This document shows, piece by piece, positions 13,299 to 25,800 of a stretch of DNA of 64,000 bases. A model generated the notes under the pieces. It had not been told where the DNA came from and ran no database searches. It saw nothing but the letters and a program-made list of their open reading frames with translations. Origin of the DNA: Acanthacorydalis orientalis (lineage: Eukaryota; Arthropoda; Insecta; Megaloptera; Corydalidae); NCBI GenBank assembly GCA_034766995.1, contig CM068322.1, positions 15,944,310 to 16,008,309 on the forward strand, given 5' to 3'. A program made the translations under genes and the position numbers. How positions within the stretch are numbered: position 1 is the first letter of the stretch; every line of letters begins with the position of its first letter.

Positions 13299-13307
13299 AT
13301 GTGTGTA
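13255..13307. repeat. (AT)n(GT)n
   Basis: AT run passing into GT units. Confidence 0.95.
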
Positions 13308-14103
13308 ATTTGAAGTGAAATTGATTTGTTTGTTCACATATTGATTATTTTATTATATTAATATGTCGTATCAGCACTGTTTCATTGTACAATAAAATGT
13401 TTTTTCTATTCATGTTTATATTATTTAAATTGTTGGTATTATATTATTTTTAATGATTTTTTTATAATTTATTCAATCTTGTTACGTTATATAAGAATGT
13501 AAAATAATCAATACAGTAAACATTAATTTCTTTTCATTGCTATCGAACCAAAATGAACACCAAAAAATATGAAAATTGAAAATATAGAAAAATTATATTA
13601 TTAATGAAATAATTATTTAAATAACGACAGAATTCCTTTTTTAAAAAATCACTGTCACGAAACCAATACATGGATTGTATCCGTGAACTTCTTTAGTTAC
13701 TTGTTCATCTAATCGTGCACCGCATTTTTAACATCGGGTTGGAGTGAAAATGTTTTCTTCGTAATTTTCTTAACTGATCCAAAACGATGAAGGTCAATCA
13801 AAGTCTAGAAAATATAGAATATGAGATGAGATGTTACTTTAAATTAGGTTTTGAATACTTTCAAGAATCATACGGGTTTTATAAAGAAAATTATATATAT
13901 TTATACTGTAACAAATATAATTGTAGGGGAATATACAAAATTTTAACAATATAAAAATCTTCTGTTACTTCTATAACATATTTCCGAACGTATTAGAAAA
14001 TTTTGAATAAGTATTTTATTTATAAATTATCGCAGATCAGTCGGTATTTGTTTAATTTTTTTATTGTTACATTTATTTCATATTTTTTCTATGTTTAAAT
14101 TTC

Positions 14104-14106
<3 letters not shown>

Positions 14107-14158
<52 letters not shown>
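14107..14158. repeat. (AT)26
   Basis: Uninterrupted array. Confidence 0.95.
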
Positions 14159-14160
<2 letters not shown>

Positions 14161-14572
14161 CTAAAATATATATTTGCAAAACATTAACCATTTCCTTTTA
14201 TATTTCACTTTTGAGTTTAAAAACTGCTTTTATCTCCAACTTCGTTCAGTATCTCTGCTCAACGCTGTTTTTTGATTTATGATCAGACGTAAAAAAGAGC
14301 AACTACGTGACAAACGGTTTCAAATACACAAAATATCTTAACAAAACTAAAAATGATTTTACTTTACAGACAGAATGTTATTCTTCTTCCTACTTTTATT
14401 TTATTTGTATTTTATCGAAATCTCTTAAGCAAAACCTGTTTTTATTGTATTTTGCATAGAATTAATAGGAAAGATTATCAAGTAAATTACTTTTTCACAT
14501 GAAGTCTTTTTCTAAAACTTGTACTAAAGTAATAAACATTTTACTTATAAGAATTACATTGGGGGAATAACT

Positions 14573-14575
<3 letters not shown>

Positions 14576-14628
<53 letters not shown>

Positions 14629-14635
14629 CACACAC
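14576..14635. repeat. (TA)n(CA)n
   Basis: TA run ending in ACACACAC. Confidence 0.95.
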
Positions 14636-14919
14636 ATTCAATCAGATTACTTTTTCTGCCATTGCTATTTCGTGCTTGTATGGACTACTAGCGTATCAGA
14701 TTTTCACAAATATTATTATTATTTTGCTAGTCTGTACTTTCGTATATTTTAACAATAAATTTGTGAATTATATTACAGATTATATATGTATATATATATG
14801 TACATTTTATTTTACATATTTAAGTATTTTTTTTAATATTAAAGTATGGAAATGACCGTATATCAAGGAATAACAGGATTTATTTTATTAATTAATATGT
14901 CAAAATCAATGCTTTAAAC

Positions 14920-14921
<2 letters not shown>

Positions 14922-14969
<48 letters not shown>
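14922..14969. repeat. (TA)24
   Basis: Uninterrupted array. Confidence 0.95.
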
Positions 14970-14971
<2 letters not shown>

Positions 14972-15324
14972 TTTTCTTACTTTAAAATTTCATTATGTAG
15001 ATAATTCTTAATATATAATAATGCAACTGTTCTTAATTTTCATTTTCACATTATTTAGAATATCTGAAATACAGCTACTTAAAGTTAATTGAATCTTTTT
15101 TTAATATATTTAATAACTGTTTTGAATTCTTTTAATCCGCTCTATTTAATTATAAATATTAGTATATTTATATCGTTACCACAGATATCCCACATATCTA
15201 TATTAGTAATATTGCGATATTTTGCCATTGTTTACTTAGTTAATAATTTATAATTAGTCTATTAATTATATTTTAGAATATTATTTACATGTCTTTTCAT
15301 TATCAACAATTAAATTGTTAATTT

Positions 15325-15364
15325 TATATATATATATATATATATATGTTTGTGTGTGTATGTT
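15325..15364. repeat. (TA)n(TG)n
   Basis: Short TA run followed by TG-rich tail. Confidence 0.9.
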
Positions 15365-16074
15365 TATATGTACATAAGTACGTACTTGTTATGTTAGTAC
15401 TATCAATTTGGATAAAATAATCTCAGTTTTACTTATCAAATGAATTAGTGTTTTTCGTCCATAAAAAAAAAACAAAATTCTTCTTTTTATGACAAGTATT
15501 TTACACGACGCCCATTATTTACTTGGTATTAATTTCATGCATTATTTTTCGTTCACTTTTAATCCATGCGCATTTGTATATTGAACAAACTCTAGTTTGT
15601 TTCTTTTATCATTCAATTTTGTGAACATCAATAATTTTATTTCCTAAATAGATCTCTCGAGTGTGTTTTAAGAATCAAGGAGTTTTAATTTATGGTCATA
15701 ATTGTTTCAGTATCGTTAGGAGTACTATATCGAAGAAATTTATTGTTGTAATGGTATAATTCTTATAATTTTTAATAAAATAAAGGTACACGTTGCTATA
15801 ATGGATACGTTTAGGATTTTAGATTTTTGTGAAACATTGGGTACTCAGTTGTATAAGAAGAAATGATCCATGTTTGAGTAAATATATATTAATTCAATCC
15901 TAATTCTAAATTTTTAATATGTACCCGGTTGAAAAGACTGCATTTTTCTTAATTTTTTTAATTTTCTATTCTTTAAATTTCGTATATGTTTGGTAGGATG
16001 AAGATGTAAAAGTATTTAATAACAATATATTTTCAAAACACTGTATTTATCATAGTATTGTCAAAATTATACTA

Positions 16075-16130
16075 CTATTATTATTACTACCACTATTATT
16101 TAGTAATAATAGTGGTAGTAATAATAATAG
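16075..16130. repeat. 26-bp perfect palindrome
   Basis: Perfect 26-bp arms (16075-16100 and 16105-16130) built from CTATTATTATTACTACC-type sequence around the loop TAGT. Confidence 0.85.
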
Positions 16131-16324
16131 ATAATAGTTTATTACTGTTAAAATTATAGTAAACCTCTACTGAATATTTTTTTATGAGGAAGATATATAT
16201 TACTCGTTATGCTTAGTTGTGTTTGTTTCAACTACAAGCATTCAAGAAATATCAGTTTTAAGAGAAAATATATAAAAAATAAATACAACATACAATGTGA
16301 TAAGCGATCAACAATGAAATAATA

Positions 16325-16327
<3 letters not shown>

Positions 16328-16359
<32 letters not shown>
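16328..16359. repeat. (TA)16
   Basis: Uninterrupted array. Confidence 0.95.
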
Positions 16360-16362
<3 letters not shown>

Positions 16363-16507
16363 TGAAAGACTAGATTTTATGCAGAGATCAAACTAGTCGA
16401 ACATACTTGATGACGTAATAAGTATATTCAGTTCTTAATGACTTCATTTGCTAATGTATGCATACACTTCAATAACTTAATTAAACAGCTGATGACATCA
16501 GACATTT

Positions 16508-16508
<1 letters not shown>

Positions 16509-16557
<49 letters not shown>
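16509..16557. repeat. (TA)24
   Basis: Uninterrupted array about 350 bases upstream of the candidate promoter. Confidence 0.95.
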
Positions 16558-16558
<1 letters not shown>

Positions 16559-16868
16559 ATACAATAAAGGAAAACAGTTTTTTTTTTATTTAAAAAATAT
16601 TGTTACATACCTTCTTATAACAACTGTTGTATATCATTTTTTTATTTATTAAATTCAAACCATTGAATATTATTCAGCATTCGTAATTATTAATAAAATG
16701 TTAGTAAATAGTAATTGAATCAAAGACAAGAATTGATAAATCTCAGTCAAAAGAATTTACTTTATAAATCTTGAAAAATATACATCTTTCTGAAAAGTTA
16801 CATATTCTTTAACAGTATGTGAATAGCTGTAAGACATTTATGTACATTTCTTTCTATAATTAAAAAAT

Positions 16869-17010
16869 GGCCCAGTCGCCGTACTTGTCTTCTATTAGTT
16901 CTCTGATTGGTCGATATCGGTCTCGTGATCTCGGTTCTGATTAGTTAATATCAGTCACATGATCAGTGTTCTGTTTCACGGTGTACAACGAAAGTGGGTG
17001 AGGGTGTTGT
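16869..17010 (+). promoter_or_regulatory. Candidate promoter with tandem CCAAT-type units
   Basis: A GC-elevated patch in AT-rich DNA. A unit of period 34 starting TCTGATTGGTCGATATCGGT (16902) is followed by a diverged copy TCTGATTAGTTAATATCAGT (16936), about three quarters identical. ATTGG is a reverse CCAAT box. A possible donor TT|GTAAGT lies at about 17009. A CRE-like TGACGTAA sits upstream at 16411. Confidence 0.4.
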
Positions 17011-17465
17011 AAGTTCAGTCTATTTCATTTTTTTGTTTTATATTCCGTGACTGTTAATCTGTAATTAAAAGAAGAATATGTGTTTGTCTTGTACTGTATC
17101 TTGTGCTAGAAATTTTTCTCATAATACTTGATCTATAAGAAAGCTATTCAAAAAGATCGAAAATATATAATTTGAATTTCAATAATTTATTTAAAAAGTT
17201 AGTGATGTACTGCAGTTTTCCGTATCAACTGTGTCCATATTGTATTCTAAATTATTCATCTATACTAAAAAAATATGAGTGTAACCCTTTTTAATAAACA
17301 ATTCATCGTGTATTCCACATGCATATACATTTTTGTTTGCGGGCATTCGAATCCTTTGCAAATAATAAAAGTTTACCAAAAACTTTTATTTCACTTTCGT
17401 AATCGTGCTTGACTGTATAAAGAAAATTCGTAAAAAGTCCACTAACCTATTCCCTTTTTTAACAG

Positions 17466-17547
17466 AATACCCGACGGTGGAGAACAAATAGTAGAAGATT
17501 TTGCACGAGTGCGTACATAGCGGAGAGAACGAGTGTCAATGAAAAAG
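17466..17547 (+). other. Candidate 5' exon A (82 bp) ending ATG AAA AAG
   Basis: The acceptor is excellent: a CTAAC branch-point sequence, the pyrimidine run CCCTTTTTT, then AACAG at 17461-17465. The donor AAAAAG|GTAAGA is near consensus. The exon has an ATG at 17539 followed by two Lys codons and ends in phase 0, so it would be mostly 5' leader plus three codons (MKK). No protein can be recognised from this alone. It sits about 450 bp downstream of the candidate promoter. Evidence is splice signals and raised GC only. Confidence 0.35.
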
Positions 17548-17702
17548 GTAAGAAGCGTATCTTTTGTAACACGTTACTGTGCGTTTGGAAAACGTTTCCA
17601 TTTGTACACTGGAGGAAAGAATCGTTGTGCCATACGGTAAACCGACGTAAGCCTTTTTACCTGACAGAATCACACGAAAATGCAATATCATCCTTTTTAC
17701 AG

Positions 17703-17753
17703 AATTTGTCTCAGTAGTAGTCCGACACGCTTTGATCATTCAACCGAATGGAA
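17703..17753 (+). other. Candidate 5' exon B (51 bp) ending ATG GAA
   Basis: The acceptor ATCCTTTTTACAG ends at 17702 and the donor GGAA|GTAAGA follows 17753. An ATG at 17748 is followed by one codon (Glu) and the exon ends in phase 0, like exon A. The shared layout (acceptor, then leader, then terminal ATG plus one or two codons, then GTAAGAAG, then a CTATCTTTT or GTATCTTTT run) suggests mutually exclusive first coding exons. Unverified. Confidence 0.28.
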
Positions 17754-17910
17754 GTAAGAAGTTCAATCTCCGCTCGCTATCTTTTTTACACTACCTGCAA
17801 TGTTACTTTGCCTAAACTCAGATTTTAACGTCTTTTACCAGATATAAAAATATTATTACACTTTTATGACAATAGTAATAAGGTACTCATCGATATGACA
17901 AATAAAGACC

Positions 17911-17956
<46 letters not shown>

Positions 17957-17977
17957 GCGTGTGTGTATGTATATATC
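17911..17977. repeat. (TA)n with ACACACGCGTGTGT core
   Basis: Alternating purine-pyrimidine throughout, with a 14-bp palindrome at 17951-17964. Confidence 0.95.
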
Positions 17978-18080
17978 TAAAGACTGAAGAATAGTACATA
18001 AAAGTTTTAATAATATTTTGATAATTTTCTTAGTACACTCATATGTTGACGTACCTTTAAACCACCTTTAAACACCCAAG

Positions 18081-18085
<5 letters not shown>

Positions 18086-18111
<26 letters not shown>
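18086..18111. repeat. (TA)13
   Basis: Short TA array. Confidence 0.9.
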
Positions 18112-18621
18112 CCATCTACATAATTCTAGATAAGTCAGATATGAAAAGTTAAAGAACATTTATATTATTATAAATTATTGAAAAGTAGTACAACGAAGAT
18201 AAGAATGTTAACCGGATAACTGCAGCTAATTTAAATCACACTGCTGTATAATAATTTCTAACCACTGAAAGTTGTAGTTAATGCGAAATAAATAGTTGAA
18301 GAAGGTAAATTATCGAATATATAATCAGTTTGTGTAATTATAAATATGAAATAATTTATTGTAAAGAATCCTTTTTAGTTAACGGTGATCAAATATCAAA
18401 TAAAAATATTTTGTTTAAAATACTTCGATTGTCTCAAATCCTTTTCGGTTATTCATTAATTTTGAAAACATCAATTTAAATATAATTCAATAATAATGTG
18501 CAAAAAGTCAGTTTTATTTTTTTATATATATAAAAACATAATTGTATGAATTAAGAAAATATAATATGTACATATCTACACACAAAGTTATGTATATGAT
18601 CCTTCTTTTCTTCAATTATAG

Positions 18622-18699
18622 AATGACATTGTTATTTGGACAACTCGCCCAACGTCTACAATATATATATCTGGCTGTTATAAAATAGAAAAATCTTGA
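18622..18699 (+). other. Candidate terminal coding exon, phase 0
   Basis: A strong acceptor (CCTTCTTTTCTTCAATTATAG) is followed in phase 0 by 25 codons beginning NDIVIWTTRPTSTIYISGCY and a TGA. The phase matches exons A and B, but the resulting protein would be under 30 residues. Either further exons are missing or this is chance. Confidence 0.2.
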
Positions 18700-19078
18700 A
18701 GTCGGTATATTTTTCAATATTGTAAATATCTTTAGTTTGTCGCAATTATTTCGTTAATAGATATATAAACACTTTGGTATTCTGTTGAATATAGCACAAA
18801 TATCGATAGAACACGTTACCCACACTTTACAGTTGTGTTTTCATTTGATTTAGTCACATACTTTTTTGTATATACTATTTTAATGGCTAACAGTAAACGT
18901 TCTACTTACTTAAACCATTTTTAAAGCAATGGTATAATTTGTAGTTTATTTGTAGTAATAAAAGTACATTGGCTTTTATTAATTCGCAGTTTTGTTAGTA
19001 ATTTCAATTGGTACTAATAAATGCAACAGCACTAAATTGCCAATTTTAAATGTATAATCGTCGAAAGTGTCAAGTCTG

Positions 19079-19079
<1 letters not shown>

Positions 19080-19135
<56 letters not shown>
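19080..19135. repeat. (AT)28
   Basis: Uninterrupted array. Confidence 0.95.
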
Positions 19136-19138
<3 letters not shown>

Positions 19139-20277
19139 TTACAAACTTATAAAACGATTATATACTATCAATACATATAAATATCCCGAATATATTTCAG
19201 TGCTCAAAGTAAAGCATCCGTTTTTATAAACAATGTAGAAACGTTTTTAAGTTATATAACTCTACCTTTAAAACACTGTTTGAAAAGAGTCAATATTCTT
19301 TTCTATTAAAGAAGTAATCAATTTGTCACCAGCGTAATAAAAGAGTATATCTTGTTCATTGACAATAACAAAAGATTGTACAAACAGAACTCACATATTG
19401 AACATAACAAGAAGTCAAACCTGTCAAATAGAACATATATTCGTAGTACATATGTCAGATATTGTAAAAGTTTGCTAGCAGTTCCCAACGAATCTATGAA
19501 TAGATTCTGGCAGAAAAAATGTAATATTTGGCAACGCTCTCAGATTTTGATGTACTGTGAAATGATACTTGTACATTTCTGTCATTTTATTTGCATTCTA
19601 GAAATAAAAATACTTAAGATGCTATTAAAGTCTATTTCTAAATTTATACTATCATTTATTTATATTAAAAATATATGGGGAAAAAATGAAGTCTCAATTG
19701 AAAAACATTTTTATGTTTATATGATCATTTGAACTGGTTGTTAAATATGTATCTATTAAAAAATTTGAGGAAGATATTTGAAAAGTATATATTAAATAAT
19801 AATATAGCTCTTTTTTAATTGATACGAGTATACAATTCTTTATAAAACTAATAACAGTATCGTAAATATTATACAAGTAGAACTAATAAAATTAATCAAG
19901 CACAAGTTATAAAAAGTATATTTTAGCTTTTTATGGTTTTCTAACAACTATATTTTTATTTTATTTACGACTAATATTAATAGAGCGTTTAGTTATAGTA
20001 TTTTTTATTTTATTGGACTCGTTTTAAGTTTAATTTTATCGATCAATAGATTATAAAAAAGTTGTTATGTTTGAAATATATTAATTTGCACTTGACAGGA
20101 ACTTTATATCTCTTAAACACGTGTCGTTTTGTAAACATTTGTTTTATATTCATGATAATACATACATTATTTTTCAGAAAAGAAAAACGTAAATATCTTC
20201 TTGTTTTGTATTTGTCATAATGTGTCGTTTTCGTATAAAAATATGTTTAAAATCAAAAAATATCTCTTTACCTATAC

Positions 20278-20292
20278 ATATATAACATATAT

Positions 20293-20347
<55 letters not shown>
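20278..20347. repeat. (TA)n preceded by ATATAAC units
   Basis: Three ATATAAC-like units lead into a long TA run. Confidence 0.95.
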
Positions 20348-20349
<2 letters not shown>

Positions 20350-22431
20350 CACACCTGAGATCCATACTTGTTTGACGCTTCCTGATGAAATATTCTCAAG
20401 CAGTTTTAACGATAAATCTTTTTCGCAGTTTTTTTCATATTTAAACTTTGTCGAAACTTAAGCTTCTTTGTGAATTTTCTGAAACGTTTCATTTAAAAAA
20501 GTACTTCAATTTTTATTCCATTTTATCTTAATGCTTATCTTGAAATAATAAAAAGTTTATAGATGTGTTTGTGAGTGTATAAAAAATTTCAACTTCAGAA
20601 AAAAAGTGTATTTAATAATACTTAATACCATCAGATAATCGAATTAGAGACACGTAAAAAACGTGTTTACGCAACTATTTCATATACATTTGGAAATATT
20701 TTGTTGTATGTTTCGCTTAACCTTGTTTACGTTATATTCAACCGACGTGTAGACCAGAATATTAAACATTCACATCGAGCACTTTCCTCTATTCTGAAAC
20801 ACGTTTACCGTTACTGCAGATGACTTGATTTCCTCGACTTGCACAGACATCTGATAAATGCAGTGCTGTGTACACCGTTTCTCTTTCTCGTAACTTGATA
20901 AACATCAGGTTATATTTTTTTAGGAGTGTAGGGAATAAATTCCGTTCGTACAGAAAACTATTAAATTATATAGGTCACCGTTTATTCAGCGTCATTTCCA
21001 TTTTTATTGACATAAAGTTCAATTTTTAATTCATAATTCAATATTCTGGTAGTGCGTTCTTCTGTATAATTAAAATAATTTCGATGTAGCATCATTTTCA
21101 TGAATAATTTGTATTAAAAAAGTTCATTTAATCTCATGTAAGTAAATGTTTATAAATAAATAATAATTTTAAATTATTAATCCTTTTTAAATTCTTTTTT
21201 TAGTAAATTTATTTTAACAGTGACGAATATTTGAAAAGAGCATTTCAAAAACAGTTATTTTTTACAATACTATGAATTTACAGTTCTATAAAATATAAGT
21301 TGTTTATATGTCGATAATCCGTTAATATAATTACAATTGTATTCGTTTATATTTACAGTTATCTCTATTATTGGATTTTTTTAAAAACTGCTACTACCAA
21401 CATTGATACCAGTTTTATCTTCAGTAGATTAATAACTATTGTTGATTGACAGATGTAGCACAGTAACCCAAAAAATAAATGCATATTAAAATCAATCGTA
21501 ACCATCATAAAAAAATGTTTTAGAATACATTAACAAAAAAAATATTTGTGCAATTGCAGAACAAAATATTTCTGTATACTATTTTGTAATTGTTCTTGAA
21601 GCAAATAATATCTCGAAATATTTTTTTATTTCAATTATTGTATTTTTATTAAAGTAAAACAGATAAATAATGATAGTTTAATTTGATTTAGCTGTATAAA
21701 ATGCTAAATTCATAGCCTCATTATTATCATAAGTAAACGTATAAATTTATAAATAAATTGTAACTTCACGAATAGCAATATTTGTATTTTTTAATATCAT
21801 TTCTGTCTAAATTTTATAACAAATATTTTCATAATATTCAACTATTTAAATATTTTTTTCAAAAATCTAATCAAGCAATTAGTAATTAACTTCTGTAATA
21901 TGCAGATCTTTCAGAAAATAATCAGATAAAAACACATTTAAATGTAATTTGTTTCAAATATTTCCAAAAATGGTCCAAATATCCAAAAAGTTATTAAATT
22001 TTCCTCATATAATTTCTCTATTATACTTTGTTTTATTCTTCTAAATTCTTTTTTTTGTTTCCGTGATTGTACTTTTTTAAAAAATGCTTTTTTACAAAAC
22101 GTACAATAATTTAAAAAAATTTATAATATAATATACTTGATAAATAAAAACATAAAAATAGATTAGTACTATAATACCTTTCGATTATTTTCAATACTTG
22201 AATTTGTTTCCGATTAATATTAACTTCAAGTTCTAAGTTGTCTGTAAAAATCAATAAACGAATATGAATACAATGATTATATTTAATAAATAATACATAG
22301 AATTAGATACACAATATCCACAACCAAATGACTTTTTTATACGATTTAAATATGATAGCGAGCATCTATTATTAAAAAATGTATAGTTCACTTGCACTTG
22401 CACCAAATCAATGAAATCGATGAAAAAGCAA

Positions 22432-22437
22432 TTTATT
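22432..22437 (-). terminator. Possible polyadenylation signal of the minus-strand gene
   Basis: AATAAA on the minus strand about 440 bases beyond the stop codon. In DNA this AT-rich the hexamer is expected by chance, so this is only a candidate 3' end. Confidence 0.2.
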
Positions 22438-22613
22438 CACAATTACGAAGCGATTTGTCCTTAAATAATGTTTATCTTCCAATGCGTCTGGTTTTGTCAT
22501 TTCCTCAATGATTTACTTATCACATCCGATATTAAGCGAACCAAGTAATAAGTAACGCAGTTTGACTTTTACTTAACATCAGAGTTTAGAAGATCCTAAT
22601 TTCCAGCTTTAAT

Positions 22614-22615
<2 letters not shown>

Positions 22616-22682
<67 letters not shown>

Positions 22683-22727
22683 TATATACATACACACATA
22701 TACACATACATACATACATACACTCCG
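22616..22727. repeat. (AC)n(AT)n(TACA)n compound
   Basis: CA block, two TA blocks split by TATG, then TACA tetranucleotides. Lies 3' of the large gene. Confidence 0.95.
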
Positions 22728-22792
22728 TATGACTCGATGGCGATTACATTAAATATTTATATAAAATTAATAAAATTTAATAATAGTTATAA

Positions 22793-22795
<3 letters not shown>

Positions 22796-22846
<51 letters not shown>
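22796..22846. repeat. (TA)n
   Basis: Begins about 30 bases beyond the stop codon of the large exon. Confidence 0.95.
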
Positions 22847-22847
<1 letters not shown>

Positions 22848-22876
22848 CGTTGCAAGTTTAAATGTTCAAGAAGTAT

Positions 22877-25800
22877 TTACTTTTTATCATCTTCATGTCT
22901 AGAATTTAAACTATCATGAAAACATTCGGCCACTTCAAACTCTTCAAATTCCATCCCACCGAATATTTCGATTGGTGTTTTCTTTTGATTCTGATAATGT
23001 TTTAAATCAAAATTTATTTTCGTTTGTTCCGTATACTTCACTTCTCCTTTATCATTGTCTGTTGAATGCAAAATCGAATCACTGTATTCGTCATTTATTA
23101 TATCTGTTCTATATGAGTTGTCGTTCTCGTTCCGTTCACTTTTTTCTTGTATAAATCCGTCCGATGTCGGTGTTTCCGTTTCAGTCGCATTCTCGTTGTT
23201 ATTTTCAACAATTAAACTCATGTTGTTGTTATGGCCGAACGTTTCGTCCCGCTCAGTACAGTCATTAATTTTCACATCTGAATTAGTGATGTAACATTGT
23301 GTGTTTTTAAATGTACCGTCGGCGCTCTTTAATTTCTCTATCTCTTGTACGATCTTCACGTCGCCGCAACTCTTCCGCTTCTGTCCGAAAACTTTATTGG
23401 CGAACCGATTCGTCTTCTCGGTACCGATTAATTCTAAACGGCTGCTGCAACTATTCGATTTCACTAATTTAAACTTCACCCCTTGGTACGTTTCTTTTAA
23501 TTTCAACGGCATTTGTTTTAATGTGTCGTTCATTTCGTTCTTTTTCTCATTTAGTGTCGTCAGTACGTGCTTTTTATCTTGTTTGATAGTTGTTTTTATC
23601 GTACTTTTGTTGCACGTCTTGGGATTTTGTTGTAGATTTTTTATTTCTTCCATGATTGCGTTCGTCATCACGGGACCACTTTGTGAATTTACAACTTTCC
23701 CTCCGTAATATGTAATCGACGTTCCACATTCGCGGATTTTTTTCAGCACGTCTTGACTCACAACATGAACATCATTACAATTATCTGTACTTGAATCGCA
23801 TATGTTCTCTTCGCTCGAATAAAGATTTTCGTTTTGTAATTTTGGCGAATCAAAATCACTTATAGAACCACCACTTGACACGCCACTCGATAAACTTCCA
23901 GAATCCCATTTACCGAAATTAGTGTCAACAGTCAAATATCTCAGTACACGTTTACGACCCTTCGGTGCTTTCGGTTCTGTTAAATCTCTGTTACTTTGAG
24001 ATTTTGTTAGTTTCGTATTGTTTTGATCTCCGAATTCCTTTTCAAAGAAAATACGAACCTTACGAACTGTTTCAGGATCGGGCAATTCTTCTTCTATCAG
24101 TTCCTTATTTACACGAATCGGATGATAGAAGAAATGTTTTCTTATACTATTCATTCTATTTTTACCTTTAGTACACTCTGATGTGTTTGCTATAGATATT
24201 TTTTTACTCGTCATTGATATATCAGATTTATTATTCGTATTTTTTGTAGATTTTTTTTGATTTCTTTCGACTTTAGTTCGAACCGGTTCTATAATAATCA
24301 CATTGTTGTCTTTCAATAACTCTTGGAAACTGTAATCTTGAAGATATTGAATCAAACCGTCGAACTGCGCTTCTTTTTTATTATAACTTCCGAATATATT
24401 CTTTTGAAACAAATTCGATTTCATAATTCTGTATCGTACGTGATCGAACTCTTGTTCATCGTAATCGTCGTAACTGCGAGTTTTGCGAACCGGCACGTGC
24501 TCGTTGTCATTTAGATTTTCCGTCGAATGGGAAACACATCTGCCAAGGTCCGACTGTTTACTGTCACACACTTCGACGTCCGTATTTAAGCTTTCAAATA
24601 TATTTTCAAGACTCATTCGTTGTTTGCTGAAAGATTTCTTCAGAGTTCCGTAAGCACGTTCAAAAAATGAGCACGATTCTTTTACAAACGCGCCCATTTT
24701 TGATTCTTCTTGCACTGGTTCCGGTATAGATTCGAATATTTTTCTGACTTGTTCTACTTGACTGACCGGTTCAGAAACGTTCTTACTATCATCACTTATT
24801 TCGTCAATATTTTCAAATATTTTACGTACTTTTTCGATTTTAATTTTATTGTCTTTGATATCGTTTAATGTTTCTATACAGTTATCTGCTTGAACATCGT
24901 CGACATGAGAAATTGTTATCTCGTTGTGTGTATTCGTTTCGTTATAATCGCAGTCATTGTTGATATCCGTTTTAAGTCTAGTCATTTCTTCTGCAATCTT
25001 TGGTAATATTTTGTACGAAACATCTTCATTCTCAGTTAAACATTGTTCATTATTTATCCCGTTTCGGTTATATTCGAGTGGTATCGATGTCGTGATCGTT
25101 TGAGACTGTTTATTATCCGTGTTTAAACTTCTATCCATCATTTTATCCCAATAACATTTTACTGAAGTTAACTTTTCTTCGAACTCTTTCGCTTGATTCG
25201 CATCAATCACACGACTTCCATTTTCTTGAAATTTATCCGGCGAGCCGAGTGTCTTGTTGTCTGAAACTTTCTTATCGATAATATTCAACACTTGCGGTCT
25301 TGGCATTTCGTTCGTAGTAATATAAATATGTTGGCTATCTTTTTCTTTAAAAGATTTCAGATCAGATTTATTCGATTTATCTTTTCCATGATAGAATGAA
25401 TATTTAGTGATGCTACTACGTGAATTGTTTTTTTGGTTATTTTTGGCGTATCGATGTAAAGTGCTGGTGTCTATGTGATCCTGTAAAATTGTTTCATTAG
25501 GATGTACATTTTCTGTTTCATTTATTTTTTCATAGTTTAAATCCTCGGTGTGATAATTCAAATAATCTTCACTAGTAATTTGATTAATTTTTGAATTATA
25601 TTCCTCGGTTAACAAAATAGCTTTATCTTCAGAATGCTGCTTTGAAGAATTGTCAAGTTTGGAAATAGAACGTAGATTTATTTCATCCTTGAACGTGTCA
25701 AGTTGAATATCGATATGTGATTTCTTTTCAGAATTACTATTCGTAGATATCTTACACTTCTGTGCAATTTCTATCGGTTTCGGTACATTACATTTGTCAA

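Larger units (their letters stand above)
1877..16860. other. Noncoding, microsatellite-dense stretch
   Basis: About 22 (AT)n-type arrays, a few short open segments behind acceptor-like sites (6136-6213, 8395-8520, 11635-11700), the candidate exon at 9050-9107 and the small ORF at 10439. Otherwise AT-rich DNA in which I see no gene. Confidence 0.5.
18700..22876. other. Noncoding stretch downstream of the large gene
   Basis: Contains (AT)n arrays at 19080, 20278, 22616 and 22796. A GC-elevated island at about 20640-20930 is not coding in any frame and may be regulatory. A 126-codon ORF at 19352 has no recognised feature. Confidence 0.5.

Noticed and set aside
17536..17739. Minus-strand ORF of 67 codons
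   Set aside because: Overlaps the better supported plus-strand exon-like segments and shows no recognisable protein. A donor-like GTAAAA inside it is weak support only.
19352..19732. 126-codon plus-strand ORF
   Set aside because: No recognisable motif and no splice or promoter context; composition follows the AT-rich background.
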